From: a virus
Strand: one strand, 5' to 3'
IMG/VR virus record: IMGVR_UViG_3300047168_000114
Coordinates: 1 to 26,370 of that record
Length of the DNA: 26,370 nucleotides
The stretch's first letter is position 1, and each line of letters opens with the position of its first letter. The notes beneath the pieces were generated by a model. That model ran no database searches, was not told the origin of the DNA, and saw only the letters and a program-made list of their open reading frames with translations. A program made the translations under genes and the position numbers. Shown in pieces: positions 1-6,539 of this stretch.

Positions 1-152
1 CATGCCAAGGCGCGCCATAGCAAACGTAACGCCAAGTCCAAAAAGCCCCCAGACGGAATTTGCCCACATGCGTGAAAGTCTGCCCCGATTCGCCTAAACC
101 AGTCAAGTACAGCACAATCGCCAAAGCAAAAGTTCAGTGCTTTTCCGACCAT
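1..152 (-). CDS. Partial small protein of unknown function, runs off the left edge
   Basis: An ATG at 152 on the minus strand is preceded by a strong Shine-Dalgarno AGGAGG seven bases upstream and opens a frame of 50 codons with no stop before the window edge. It begins 34 bases after the stop of the neighbouring gene and so continues the same operon. The visible part holds four cysteines and a hydrophobic stretch near its end. I do not recognise it. A second frame, from an ATG at 69, also runs off the edge and would encode a single hydrophobic helix (MWANSVWGLFGLGVTFAMAR). I prefer the first start because of its ribosome site. Confidence 0.5.
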   Translation of the reverse strand, partial: MVGKALNFCFGDCAVLDWFRRIGADFHACGQIPSGGFLDLALRLLWRALA

Positions 153-186
153 CAGGTCGCCTCCTCTTCGGAATCATTGTTTGGTT

Positions 187-657
187 TCATGCGCTGATAT
201 CCATGGCGGCGATCGACTCAAACGCCGCGGAGATTTGTGTGTCCGCCAATTTCGACGCGGCTTCGTATTGCTCCTGGGTCAGCGTTCTGAAGGTGTGCAG
301 CTTGGCGTGGAAGATAGTTTCGTGTTTGCTTTCTGGCGGCTCGAGTTCAAACCAGAAAATCGCCGACTTCGTGACGATCTCGGCGAATGGCACGAAGAGG
401 TGCTTTCGATAAAAACTCTCCTCGATCTTTCCATTGAATGTGTGCTCAATGCCCGAGCTCATCTTCTCGCCCATTTGGCGCGTCGCCAAGCGCACGGTGG
501 CGGCCGCCGGGCCGATCTCACCGTCTTCGCGCTTCGTAAAAAGCTGCTCGACCTCGATGATCGCCTCAATCCAGGAAGCACCATCCGGGTGCGGCAGCGT
601 GATGTAGTCCATCCGCTGCTTGATCGGACGATTGATCGGAAAGTGAAAGTGATTCAA
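187..657 (-). CDS. Hypothetical phage protein, 156 aa
   Basis: The frame is 156 codons long with a TTG start at 657 that overlaps the TGA of the upstream gene (TTGA), suggesting translational coupling; GGA lies about ten bases upstream. A later ATG (residue 16) is an alternative start. The protein is soluble, mixed alpha/beta in appearance, with no signal peptide or membrane segment. It contains a run of aromatic and acidic residues (FWFELEPPESKHETIFHAKL) and a helical C-terminus. I do not recognise the family. Its place beside the Tad2-like and sulfotransferase genes suggests an accessory rather than a virion role, but that is only inference. Confidence 0.65.
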   Translation of the reverse strand: MNHFHFPINRPIKQRMDYITLPHPDGASWIEAIIEVEQLFTKREDGEIGPAAATVRLATRQMGEKMSSGIEHTFNGKIEESFYRKHLFVPFAEIVTKSAIFWFELEPPESKHETIFHAKLHTFRTLTQEQYEAASKLADTQISAAFESIAAMDISA

Positions 658-935
658 GGCGTCTGTTCCTTAGGCTTGGCAGCGACGCAGCGGGTACCGT
701 GCGTCTCGCGCAGAAAGGCGAGGTCTTTGAAGCGCGCGGCCCTCCAGCGGTATGCAGGAACGATGCGTACGCGGCGTTGAAAATCCTCAGAAAAGCTCTC
801 GACCTCGCGCAGGCACTTTTCCTCGACGAATAGACGAAGAGCGCCGAACCAGCCGCGGCGATAGATGAATTCGCCGGTCTTTTCCCAGGCGTCGGGCTTA
901 AGCGGCGTCATCGGCATCAGCTTTTTTGAAACCAC
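654..935 (-). CDS. Hypothetical small basic protein, 93 aa
   Basis: The frame starts with GTG at 935, with GGAGG ten bases upstream; ATG codons at residues 7 and 9 are alternatives. The product is rich in Arg and aromatic residues and has no membrane segment or recognisable motif. Its 5' end overlaps the 3' end of the small membrane-protein gene 898-1023 in another frame by about 38 bases, and its stop overlaps the start of the next gene. Function unknown. Confidence 0.6.
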   Translation of the reverse strand: MVSKKLMPMTPLKPDAWEKTGEFIYRRGWFGALRLFVEEKCLREVESFSEDFQRRVRIVPAYRWRAARFKDLAFLRETHGTRCVAAKPKEQTP

Positions 936-1023
936 GACCTGATTTCCTCCGCCGCGTGAGCGCGTTCGCGATGCTGATGGCGCTCACCAGGACGAGAGCC
1001 GCCAGGATTACCCACGCGTGCAT
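898..1023 (-). CDS. 41-aa single-span membrane protein
   Basis: A short frame from ATG at 1023 to TAA at 898 encodes 41 residues. The first 22 form one hydrophobic helix (HAWVILAALVLVSAISIANA) and are followed by a strongly basic stretch (TRRRKSGRGFKK) and an acidic tail. The ATG shares a base with the stop of the upstream Tad2-like gene (TAATG), the coupling arrangement used throughout this operon. The positive-inside rule predicts N-out/C-in. Small one-span proteins of this kind occur among phage lysis and superinfection functions, but nothing here proves either role. Confidence 0.55.
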   Translation of the reverse strand: MHAWVILAALVLVSAISIANALTRRRKSGRGFKKADADDAA

Positions 1024-1481
1024 TAAGGTTGGTCCGACTGATCGTACCCCGCCGGCCAGCCGACATGCGGCGCCTGACGCGGTGGAAAGGGGATGATGAT
1101 CCGGTGATCAACGACGCATTCGCCGCTCGAGATATTGCCGGCGCTCTCGACCGGGCCGACATTCGTGTGCGAAGGTTTGGGCTGTTCGTGCAGGGCAACG
1201 ATTGCCGTGCCCATGTCGCACCAATCGTCAGAAAGCAAGTCGGCGTGGCTCGGTGTCCATGGCATCACTGGCCCGCGCGCCATCTTGATGTCGATGTGCG
1301 GGTGGTATTGGATTTCCGTCCCTTCCGGATAAATACCGAGCAGCGGCGCGCGGTTCACTTTGAAAGTGCTTCCCGGAACCATGAAAATGAACATCTCTCC
1401 GCCCGTCCAGCCCTTGCGCGCAACACAATGGCCGTTGCGAAGCATGTCGAGGGCCAGGCTGAAATTGAAAACCAACTCCAT
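1023..1481 (-). CDS. tad2: DUF2829 / Tad2-like anti-Thoeris protein
   Basis: Residues 1-90 carry the DUF2829 signature: an N-terminal helix, ARKGW near residue 21, GEMFIFMVPGSTFKVNRAPL (29-48), GIYPEGTEIQYHPHIDIK (49-66), a W at 75 and ADLLSDDW (80-87). Phage proteins of this family (Tad2) bind and sequester the cyclic ADP-ribose signal made by the TIR protein of Thoeris defence, blocking activation of the effector. About 55 extra residues follow the domain here, rich in Pro and His, which typical family members lack. I start at the ATG at 1481 (GAGGAAGG upstream); it shares a base with the preceding TGA. The family is certain from the motif run; signal binding by this member is inference. 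Confidence 0.85.
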   Translation of the reverse strand: MELVFNFSLALDMLRNGHCVARKGWTGGEMFIFMVPGSTFKVNRAPLLGIYPEGTEIQYHPHIDIKMARGPVMPWTPSHADLLSDDWCDMGTAIVALHEQPKPSHTNVGPVESAGNISSGECVVDHRIIIPFPPRQAPHVGWPAGYDQSDQP

Positions 1482-2122
1482 CACCCTTCCTCTACTTCAT
1501 GAAGCCGCGCATATTCCTCCTTGCGCTCGAGGGTTTCCGTGATCGCGGTTTCGATTGCATCGTCGGTTGCATGGAGTCCGCAAAAGATGCAGAGCGCGCG
1601 CACAGCTGAAGACGGGAACGCCTTCAGAGTTTCGTAGGAAATCATGAGCGTCGGAACCGTCAACAGCTCCAGGAACCGCGTCATTGCCACATATTCGTCG
1701 CACATGTGACGAATCACCGCGGCCGGGTCCGTTCGGCGCTCGTAGAGCATCACGCTTCGGCACTGTGCCGTCTGGTCACGGCTGATATAAACCACGCGCG
1801 GATTGCGGAAGTCGCGCGCGATCTGCGCTGGATGAAGGTGATTGTGGATGCTGGGAAACTTGAAACCATGACGCGGCAACCGCGCATTTCGATCGGCCGT
1901 CAACGCGATCCGGCCGTCATGCTCGTGATATAGGATCGCATGAGTCATGTGGCGATCCTCAAACCGAGCGTCGGGAAATTCTTCACCCATCGGAATGCCG
2001 AGGCGATGCAAAAGTTGGGCAACCATACTGGTGCCTGACCGTCCGAGGCCGGTGACGATGATCGTGGAATCAGGTGCCGCGCCGACGTTGCGCAATGTCA
2101 GGAATCCTATGTTGACCATCAT
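1481..2122 (-). CDS. Sulfotransferase-family protein (PAPS-dependent)
   Basis: The 213-aa product carries the sulfotransferase P-loop that binds the 5'-phosphosulfate of PAPS (VTGLGRSGTSMVAQLLHRLG, residues 23-42) and a downstream RVVYISRD...RSVMLYERR segment (109-130) that matches the 3'-phosphate binding motif, with Arg115 and Ser123 as likely ligands. Length fits a compact bacterial-type sulfotransferase. Such enzymes move sulfate from PAPS to sugars, lipids or proteins; the acceptor is unknown. A phage copy could alter the host surface or a virion glycan. The start overlaps the upstream stop as ATGA; the stop overlaps the Tad2-like start. No signal peptide, so it should act in the cytoplasm. 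Confidence 0.8.
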   Translation of the reverse strand: MMVNIGFLTLRNVGAAPDSTIIVTGLGRSGTSMVAQLLHRLGIPMGEEFPDARFEDRHMTHAILYHEHDGRIALTADRNARLPRHGFKFPSIHNHLHPAQIARDFRNPRVVYISRDQTAQCRSVMLYERRTDPAAVIRHMCDEYVAMTRFLELLTVPTLMISYETLKAFPSSAVRALCIFCGLHATDDAIETAITETLERKEEYARLHEVEEG

Positions 2123-2400
2123 GCCAGAAAGCGCTCGATCTCGTCGGCTGCCGCATGAATGTCTTGGCGATGAGCGATGAAGATCGCGCTGTTGCTCGCG
2201 GCGACGTTGCGCAGACCCGTCGCGGTCGCCTTGGTCGGGCGCGGCGATTTAGCCGGGTCGAGAAGCCACGAAGCCACGAAGACGCAAAGAGAACGCTCTC
2301 GCGATTCCAGAAGGCGCATGTCGATCAGTTGAAGCAACCGTTCGCGCAGATAATGCCAGGTCTCGTGGCCATGGTGACCCCCGGGAATCGAGGCGTTCAT
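2119..2400 (-). CDS. Hypothetical protein, 93 aa, His-rich N-terminus
   Basis: The frame starts with ATG at 2400 (GGAG eight bases upstream; ATGA overlap with the gene before) and ends in an ATGA overlap with the sulfotransferase gene. Residues 8-16 read GGHHGHETW. Two amphipathic helices follow, one ending in a LCVFVASWLLD patch. The stop/start overlaps on both sides support it as real and co-translated with the sulfotransferase. Family not recognised. Confidence 0.6.
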   Translation of the reverse strand: MNASIPGGHHGHETWHYLRERLLQLIDMRLLESRERSLCVFVASWLLDPAKSPRPTKATATGLRNVAASNSAIFIAHRQDIHAAADEIERFLA

Positions 2401-2636
2401 TTCGCGGCTCCAGCCGCAACCGCTTGCCGCGCGACATTCTTGTCGGCCTCGGCCTTCGCCGTGATGCGCCCAAGGACGTCGTTAAATTTCGTGGCCAGAT
2501 CCGCAAGCTCAGCCTTTTCGGCGATCTCAGCGCTCATCTGGTCTACCTGCATTTCGAGCATCTCGATGGTATTGGCCACGCCCCGCACCTGTTGGCTGCG
2601 GACGATGGCGGCTTGCAGTTGCTGGGATGGGCTCAT
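2397..2636 (-). CDS. Small coiled-coil protein, 79 aa
   Basis: I start at ATG 2636 (AGGAG six bases upstream); an upstream extension in frame would read through a strong hairpin and is unlikely. The product is almost entirely helical with heptad spacing (IEMLEMQVDQMSAEIAEKAE), ending in an Ala-rich tail. No membrane segment or signal. It follows the lipoprotein gene 2695-3162 after a hairpin and overlaps the next gene as ATGA. Soluble coiled-coil proteins of this size are common in phage lysis/tail regions; role unknown. Confidence 0.65.
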   Translation of the reverse strand: MSPSQQLQAAIVRSQQVRGVANTIEMLEMQVDQMSAEIAEKAELADLATKFNDVLGRITAKAEADKNVARQAVAAGAAK

Positions 2637-2655
2637 CAAAAACTCCTGGAAAGAG

Positions 2656-2685
2656 AAGCCCCGGACGTCTTCATGTCCGGGGCTT
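2656..2685. terminator. Strong intercistronic hairpin
   Basis: AGCCCCGGAC (2657-2666) pairs perfectly with GTCCGGGGCT (2675-2684) around an eight-base loop. The outer A-T pair extends it. On the plus strand it is followed by a T-rich run (TTGTTGTTGTTT); on the minus strand by TCTCTTT. It lies between the lipoprotein gene and the coiled-coil gene, both minus strand. It can act as a partial terminator or mRNA-stabilising hairpin for the minus transcript, and as a block to antisense transcription entering from the left. Confidence 0.7.
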
Positions 2686-2694
2686 TGTTGTTGT

Positions 2695-3162
2695 TTAGGA
2701 AGCCGGGATCGCGATCGGAATCGGCGCCGCGATGACCTTGGTGGGAACGGCACCAAGCGCCGGCGTGGTCGCCGGTGCAGCGACGGCGGTGGCGCCGTTG
2801 ACCAGGCCTTCCACCAGCGCGATACCGGCGTCGATTTCGAGCGCGGAGACGCCGGGGATCGGGATCAGCGAAATCAGCGGTTCGAGTTCGTTCACGACCG
2901 CTTCGGCGTCTTGGATTTCGGTCTTGCCGGGCTGGACAGCGGCGAATGCGGCCTCGGCCGCCTGGGCGGCTTTCAGAGCCGTCGCCACCGCCGGCGAAGG
3001 ATTGGAGCCTGCCAGCGCCGTAAAGGCCGTGACGAGCGCCGCAGCTTCCTGCTGCGCGTTGGTGAGAGTGACGGGAACGGTGGCTGTCGTGGTCGCGCTG
3101 CAGGCGGTGATGCCAAGCGCAAGGGCTGCGGCGGAGCCGCCGCGGATGATGAAGGAACGCAT
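2695..3162 (-). CDS. Phage lipoprotein, Ala-rich, 155 aa
   Basis: The N-terminus is a lipoprotein signal: Arg at residue 2, a hydrophobic run and a lipobox ITAC ending at Cys21. The mature part is rich in Ala, Pro and Val with two helical segments (around 38-75 and 80-125) and no catalytic motif. Start at ATG 3162, with AGGAG six bases upstream and a TAATG overlap with the preceding gene. Next to a small membrane-anchored protein (3162-3374) it could be the outer-membrane partner of a spanin-like pair, but it is longer than a typical Rz1, so this is weak inference. Confidence 0.7.
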   Translation of the reverse strand: MRSFIIRGGSAAALALGITACSATTTATVPVTLTNAQQEAAALVTAFTALAGSNPSPAVATALKAAQAAEAAFAAVQPGKTEIQDAEAVVNELEPLISLIPIPGVSALEIDAGIALVEGLVNGATAVAAPATTPALGAVPTKVIAAPIPIAIPAS

Positions 3163-3374
3163 TATGACTCCTGGGTTTCGGTTAAGGCTTCAAGGGCACG
3201 AGCTTTCAGTCTTTCCTGTTCGGCCTTCGCGGCGGCGGCCTGGTTGAACGCGCGCAGCGTCAAGCGGGCCTGAAAGCCGAACAGAATGGGCAGCGCGCTG
3301 GCCCCGGACGTACCAAGGGCCAGCGCGAGAGAGCTGACGCCGCCCCTCAGACGGCGGCGCAGAGATTGCGGCAT
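3162..3374 (-). CDS. Small membrane-anchored protein, 70 aa (possible inner spanin-like)
   Basis: A basic N-terminus (RRRLRGG) is followed by one hydrophobic segment (SSLALALGTSGASALPILFG, residues 14-33) and a charged helix (AAAAKAEQERLKARALEALT). This topology (short basic head, membrane span, coiled periplasmic tail) resembles an inner-membrane spanin subunit, and its stop overlaps the start of the lipoprotein gene. No clear Shine-Dalgarno; it begins three bases after the stop of 3378-3830, so coupling is likely. Sequence identity to a known Rz family is not visible. Confidence 0.6.
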   Translation of the reverse strand: MPQSLRRRLRGGVSSLALALGTSGASALPILFGFQARLTLRAFNQAAAAKAEQERLKARALEALTETQES

Positions 3375-3377
3375 GGA

Positions 3378-3830
3378 TTACGCCGCGGCGGGCGCGGCAG
3401 CGGGCTCAACCGGCGTAGCCGGCGGCGCGACATTGACGACGGTGGATGGTGTGTCGGGCTTCATCGACCAATGCAGCCAAGTCGACAGCTTGCCCTGAAC
3501 CATGGTGCCAATCTCGGTCGGCGTCACGCCGAGCGTGGCTTCCGCCGCCGGCGCCATTTTCAGCACTGTGGCGGCGATGTCGGCCAGCTTGGAATTCGGG
3601 ATCTGGACATATCCGTTATGGGCTTCGACCGACTTGAACCAGTCGACGGCGAGGTTAAAGCCGTGCTCGAGCGCCTGGTCGAGGTCGTCCTGGACCTGAC
3701 TGTTGCCCTTCAGCTTCAGGAGCCGGCCGGCTTTGTAGATGGCGTAATTGGCCAGATAAGCGGCGGGCGCGGCGGCGACAGTGCCGATCGTGGTCCAAAG
3801 CAGGGTGATATCGGTCGGGTTGACGGACAT
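3378..3830 (-). CDS. Membrane protein, holin-like candidate, 150 aa
   Basis: Residues 7-33 form an N-terminal hydrophobic span (ITLLWTTIGTVAAAPAAYLA), followed by a basic stretch and a helical soluble domain (NSQVQDDLDQALEHGFNLAV). The C-terminus is an Ala/Pro tail. One span plus a long cytoplasmic helix and a Pro/Ala tail is seen in some LLH-type phage holins, and the place (first gene after a regulated intergenic region, followed by a membrane protein and lipoprotein) suits a lysis operon. ATG at 3830 with AAGGA about ten bases upstream. Holin function is inference only. Confidence 0.6.
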   Translation of the reverse strand: MSVNPTDITLLWTTIGTVAAAPAAYLANYAIYKAGRLLKLKGNSQVQDDLDQALEHGFNLAVDWFKSVEAHNGYVQIPNSKLADIAATVLKMAPAAEATLGVTPTEIGTMVQGKLSTWLHWSMKPDTPSTVVNVAPPATPVEPAAAPAAA

Positions 3831-3867
3831 TTCGGTGATTTCCTTGTGTGGATAGCGACTCGGATTT

Positions 3868-3881
3868 CACATCAAAATGTG
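3868..3881. promoter_or_regulatory. Operator-type palindrome CACAT-N4-ATGTG (perfect)
   Basis: CACATCAAAATGTG followed by TTTT. It lies 38 bases upstream of the 3378-3830 start, in an AT-rich gap between that gene and 4033-4593. On the minus strand TTGCAG stands upstream of it at promoter-like spacing. It is identical in arms and spacing to the palindrome between the repressor and Cro-like genes. A direct repeat of TTAAATCT flanks the neighbouring site (3892-3939). Likely a repressor site for the 3378-3830 operon. Confidence 0.75.
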
Positions 3882-3906
3882 TTTTACTGCAAGATTAAAT
3901 CTAGGC

Positions 3907-3920
3907 AACATCGGCATGTT
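3907..3920. promoter_or_regulatory. Second palindrome in the same gap, AACAT-N4-ATGTT
   Basis: AACATCGGCATGTT is a perfect palindrome with the same five-base arms and four-base spacer as the phage operator, differing by one symmetric base pair in each outer position. It lies 39 bp (centre to centre) from the perfect site at 3868. Two sites in one AT-rich intergenic region suggest paired binding. The rest of 3831-4032 holds a small TAAAGC/GCTTTA hairpin at 3972-3988 and no gene I can support. Confidence 0.5.
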
Positions 3921-4032
3921 TCGGTTAAATCTTAGCCTTGCGCTTGTGTTTTGTTTAGGATCAATGATTTATAAAGCGTTTTGCTTTAAAATTCCTGTGT
4001 GGTGAGCATCGGCGAAAACTACATCGGACCGA

Positions 4033-4593
4033 TCAGGCAATCGTTGCCGATGCGCTAGGCCAGCTTGGCGTGCCGCCAGCCTCGGCCGTGCCGAGCGCGA
4101 TGTCCGCCGCCGCCACGAACTGAGCTGCTGCGCTGGCGACTTCCTTGAACACCGCAATCGAAGGGATCATCACCAGGGCGCCGTTAAGCAAAGGCCATGG
4201 CTGTGTCGCGCCGAGCGGAAAAGCACCATTTGCGAGCACATAAGTCTCGGTGGCGCTGAAATTGTCCTGGGCGGCGGCGTCAACCGCGTATGTGCCATTA
4301 ATTGCAGGAGTCGCGGTGCTGGTGATCGTCAAGCCGCCGGCAATCAGGGAGGCAAACTGCGCTTGTGCGGCCTGAGCCACGGTCGGCGCGGGTGCGGCCG
4401 GTGCGATCTGCGCCAAAACGCCTCCATTCACGAACCAGTTGCCTTCCGCCTGCGCGTCCCATTGCGCCTGTGTCGCGATGACCAGGTCGGCTGCCGCAGG
4501 CAAGTTCGGGTAGCTGAAAGCATCAGTGTCATACCAGCCGAGAACAGGCTGCGGTGACGCGGCGGCGGGATTGAAGCTGGCGTATAGGGGCAT
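4033..4593 (-). CDS. Tail-appendage-associated protein, DUF4376-like, 186 aa
   Basis: The N-terminal 55 residues resemble the short phage-tail-fibre companion segment that tracks a tail fibre gene (MPLYASFNPA...PVLGWYDTDA, then WDAQAEGNWFVNGG). Residues 75-185 look like the DUF4376 type (AQFASLIAGGLTITSTATPA, NGTYAVDAAAQ, VFKEVASAAAQFVAAAD). Such proteins sit beside tail fibres and may help assembly or fold at the fibre tip. ATG at 4593 has AAGGA eight bases upstream and shares a base with the stop of the small secreted-protein gene before it. Family assignment from memory of the pattern, moderate. Confidence 0.65.
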   Translation of the reverse strand: MPLYASFNPAAASPQPVLGWYDTDAFSYPNLPAAADLVIATQAQWDAQAEGNWFVNGGVLAQIAPAAPAPTVAQAAQAQFASLIAGGLTITSTATPAINGTYAVDAAAQDNFSATETYVLANGAFPLGATQPWPLLNGALVMIPSIAVFKEVASAAAQFVAAADIALGTAEAGGTPSWPSASATIA

Positions 4594-4760
4594 CAGGCCG
4601 TCCTTTCAAAACAAATTTCGTGCGTTGCCCGTGTCCACGCGGGCAGCGAGTTGCAGTTATCCGCCGCCGATGGAGATGGTTCGGGGAGAAAAAAGTGCGA
4701 GCCATCGGCGAACGCGAGGGTGGGTAGGAGGATAAAGGCCAGAACTAGGATGCGGATCAT
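4593..4760 (-). CDS. 55-aa secreted protein with signal peptide
   Basis: A small frame from ATG 4760 (AGGAG seven bases upstream, ATGA overlap with the gene before) to TGA 4593 (TGATG overlap with the gene after). Residues 1-18 are a clear Sec signal (MIRILVLAFILLPTLAFADG) with a likely AFA cleavage site. The mature part of about 37 residues has two cysteines (36 and 50) that could form a disulfide. The ribosome site and both stop/start overlaps make it a convincing gene. Function unknown; exported with the surface-type proteins upstream. Confidence 0.75.
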   Translation of the reverse strand: MIRILVLAFILLPTLAFADGSHFFLPEPSPSAADNCNSLPAWTRATHEICFERTA

Positions 4761-5752
4761 TGGGTGACTCCTGAGATGCCAAATGTCTTTCCTTGTGAAA
4801 TTTCCACGTTAGATTGGTCAGCAGAGTTCAAAATTACAGTCCATAGCATTGCTTCCGAAGCCATTTTACTGTCAGCGCCAACACCATTGAGCGTCGACCC
4901 TAAGGCTAACACCTGAAGCCCAGATGTTGCCGGTGGCGTTATTGGCGAACCCGCAGTCCCATTAAGATAAACGCTAACATTTGTGCCGTTCCTTACAAAA
5001 GTCGTAATACTTAAATTTGTGAGACTCCAAATGCTTGATGAATTATAATCATATGAAATAAAAACATGAGGATGCAGACTAGAGTCTACCCGCAAAAACT
5101 GTATTGCCGATGGACCACCCCATAGAATACCTTGAAGATTGTCAGCATTTTTGCTCCACACGCCATTGGAGGTAAAAGCATTAACGTAGGGCCCGGATAA
5201 GTTTAACCAAGATGTTGTCGAAAATGCAACACTCGGCACCCCATTCTGCGTGTTCACCACCCCACTCGCGACAACCTGCGGCTGGTTTGCAGCGGTGGAT
5301 TGCGTGGCGTCGGCGGATGAGCTGAGGTAGCCTTGATTGTACCATTTGGTGACGAACCCGTTGCCGGAGCCACAGAACGCCAGCAGCGTCACCACATCGA
5401 GCAGGCCGTTGACGAAGTAGATGTCTTTCGTAGCGCCGTCGGTCGACCTGCGCACGTTCATGCAGGGGCCGAAATAATTCTTGGTCAGCTTGCGGACGGA
5501 ATAAGCCACCGCCGGAAAAGCTGAGAGGAGGTCGAGCACGAAGACGGAGCAACCAGGCCAGACCGGGTTGAACTGACCGTTGAACGTCGGCGATGGCGTA
5601 CCGCAGAAATCGGATGCCGCTTCGGCGCGGCCGGCAAGTTTTGCGTAGGCAGCAACGGCAGCAGCGCCGGTAATGAACTCGCGGCGAGCCAGGCGCTTTG
5701 TTTCCTGGAACTCCCGTTCGGCGCGGATGATTTTGGGGCTGCGGATCAGCAC
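4757..5752 (-). CDS. Exported tail/surface protein: Tat-like signal, arabinofuranosidase-B-like and lectin-like regions
   Basis: Residues 21-45 look like a twin-arginine signal (ARREFITGAAAVAAYAKLAG, then AEAAS). Residues 68-150 (VLDLLSAFPAVAYSVRKLTK, MNVRRSTDGATKDIYFVNG, CGSGNGFVTKWYNQG) match the N-terminal catalytic-region pattern of GH54/AbfB-type proteins as found in phage tail proteins. Residues 160-331 resemble a concanavalin-like carbohydrate-binding beta sandwich (VYLNGTAGSP, LQVLALGS). The GTG start at 5752 overlaps the upstream gene by seven bases; ATG alternatives are far downstream. The distal half (4757-5230) is clearly more AT-rich than the rest, suggesting a swapped-in module. 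Likely a receptor-binding or host-glycan protein; enzyme activity uncertain. Confidence 0.7.
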   Translation of the reverse strand: MLIRSPKIIRAEREFQETKRLARREFITGAAAVAAYAKLAGRAEAASDFCGTPSPTFNGQFNPVWPGCSVFVLDLLSAFPAVAYSVRKLTKNYFGPCMNVRRSTDGATKDIYFVNGLLDVVTLLAFCGSGNGFVTKWYNQGYLSSSADATQSTAANQPQVVASGVVNTQNGVPSVAFSTTSWLNLSGPYVNAFTSNGVWSKNADNLQGILWGGPSAIQFLRVDSSLHPHVFISYDYNSSSIWSLTNLSITTFVRNGTNVSVYLNGTAGSPITPPATSGLQVLALGSTLNGVGADSKMASEAMLWTVILNSADQSNVEISQGKTFGISGVTQ

Positions 5753-5946
5753 GGCTTGAACTTCTTATCGTAGTAGAACGTTTGCACGTCGTTCGCGGAC
5801 AGGTTGCGTGACGAGAATGCGGCGACGGGCTTGACTGACAACCGGTCCAATACCAGGGCGTGAGCCGGCTTATTCGGCTGCGCGACGGGCAACGCCGCTG
5901 CCACGGCGACCGTGCTCACGCCCACCAAAAACTCGTGCCGATCCAT
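5746..5946 (-). CDS. 66-aa exported protein, short paralogue of the next gene's N-terminus
   Basis: I start at ATG 5946, which shares a base with the upstream TGA. Residues 1-30 are signal-like (FLVGVSTVAVAAALPVAQP). The mature part ALVLDRLSVKPVAAFSSRNL aligns without gaps with VFVLDLLSAFPAVAYSVRKL of the following gene (10 of 20 identical), then stops after about 15 more residues. It looks like a truncated duplicate of the first domain of 4757-5752. No ribosome site is obvious; coupling by overlap on both sides is likely. Confidence 0.6.
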   Translation of the reverse strand: MDRHEFLVGVSTVAVAAALPVAQPNKPAHALVLDRLSVKPVAAFSSRNLSANDVQTFYYDKKFKPC

Positions 5947-6473
5947 CAGTTCGCAAACCCGGTCTGCACCCACAGCGTCGTCTCAGCGGTCGTGCCGTTG
6001 GTGAAAACCACCTTGTAGCTCGCGCAAATTAATGGAGCCTGCAAGGTCGTAGCACCGCCGCCGGTCGTGCTCGATTCCTGAAATTCGACGTACCCCGTGC
6101 CGTTGTAGCACTGGATCTGAAATCCGTTGGAAGCGCTGGACTGGTCTGAATAAACCACGGCGTAAAAATACCGCGCGCTCGTGGCCGTGGGGAGAGTCCT
6201 AGCCGAACCGGTGAATGTCGCGGACGCGCCAAGCGCGGTCGTGGTCTCGGTCCAATAGGTCGACGGAGGCGGCGAAACACCGTCGGATAGCGGAATTCCA
6301 TTGGCATCGGTCGGCCAAGCGCCGTATGTGCCCGCATTCGAATTGTAGAGTTGCTGAAGGAAGAGCGCCGGCGCACTGGTGATCGTCGGCGGCGCTGCCG
6401 CGACGGCTGGCAGAACCGCCATGAAGACGCCCAAGATCGCGCCGAAGAGGGCTTTCAGGAATTGCTTACGCAT
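5946..6473 (-). CDS. Exported beta-rich phage protein, 175 aa
   Basis: Start chosen at ATG 6473; the open frame further upstream crosses an operator and has no ribosome site. Residues 1-27 form a Sec signal (RKQFLKALFGAILGVFMAVL, then PAVAAA). The mature part is Thr/Ser/Ala-rich with beta-strand character, a GTYGAWPTDANGIPLSDG loop and two cysteines near the C-terminus that could pair. It is first in a run with two other exported proteins. A virion-surface or adhesion role is plausible. Family not recognised. Confidence 0.65.
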   Translation of the reverse strand: MRKQFLKALFGAILGVFMAVLPAVAAAPPTITSAPALFLQQLYNSNAGTYGAWPTDANGIPLSDGVSPPPSTYWTETTTALGASATFTGSARTLPTATSARYFYAVVYSDQSSASNGFQIQCYNGTGYVEFQESSTTGGGATTLQAPLICASYKVVFTNGTTAETTLWVQTGFAN

Positions 6474-6539
6474 TGCGGCCAACCGTCCTATCCATGATTG
6501 GGCGACATTGCCGGCGGTTGGTCGCCTTTGTTTTTGTGG

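Noticed and set aside
917-1198. 93-codon minus-strand frame overlapping the Tad2-like gene
   Set aside because: Arg/Ser-rich shadow frame over a gene with a recognised domain.
2155-3273. Long plus-strand frame of 372 codons
   Set aside because: It lies opposite a chain of minus-strand genes with good ribosome sites and stop/start overlaps, crosses a strong hairpin and encodes Arg/Gly-rich low-quality sequence.
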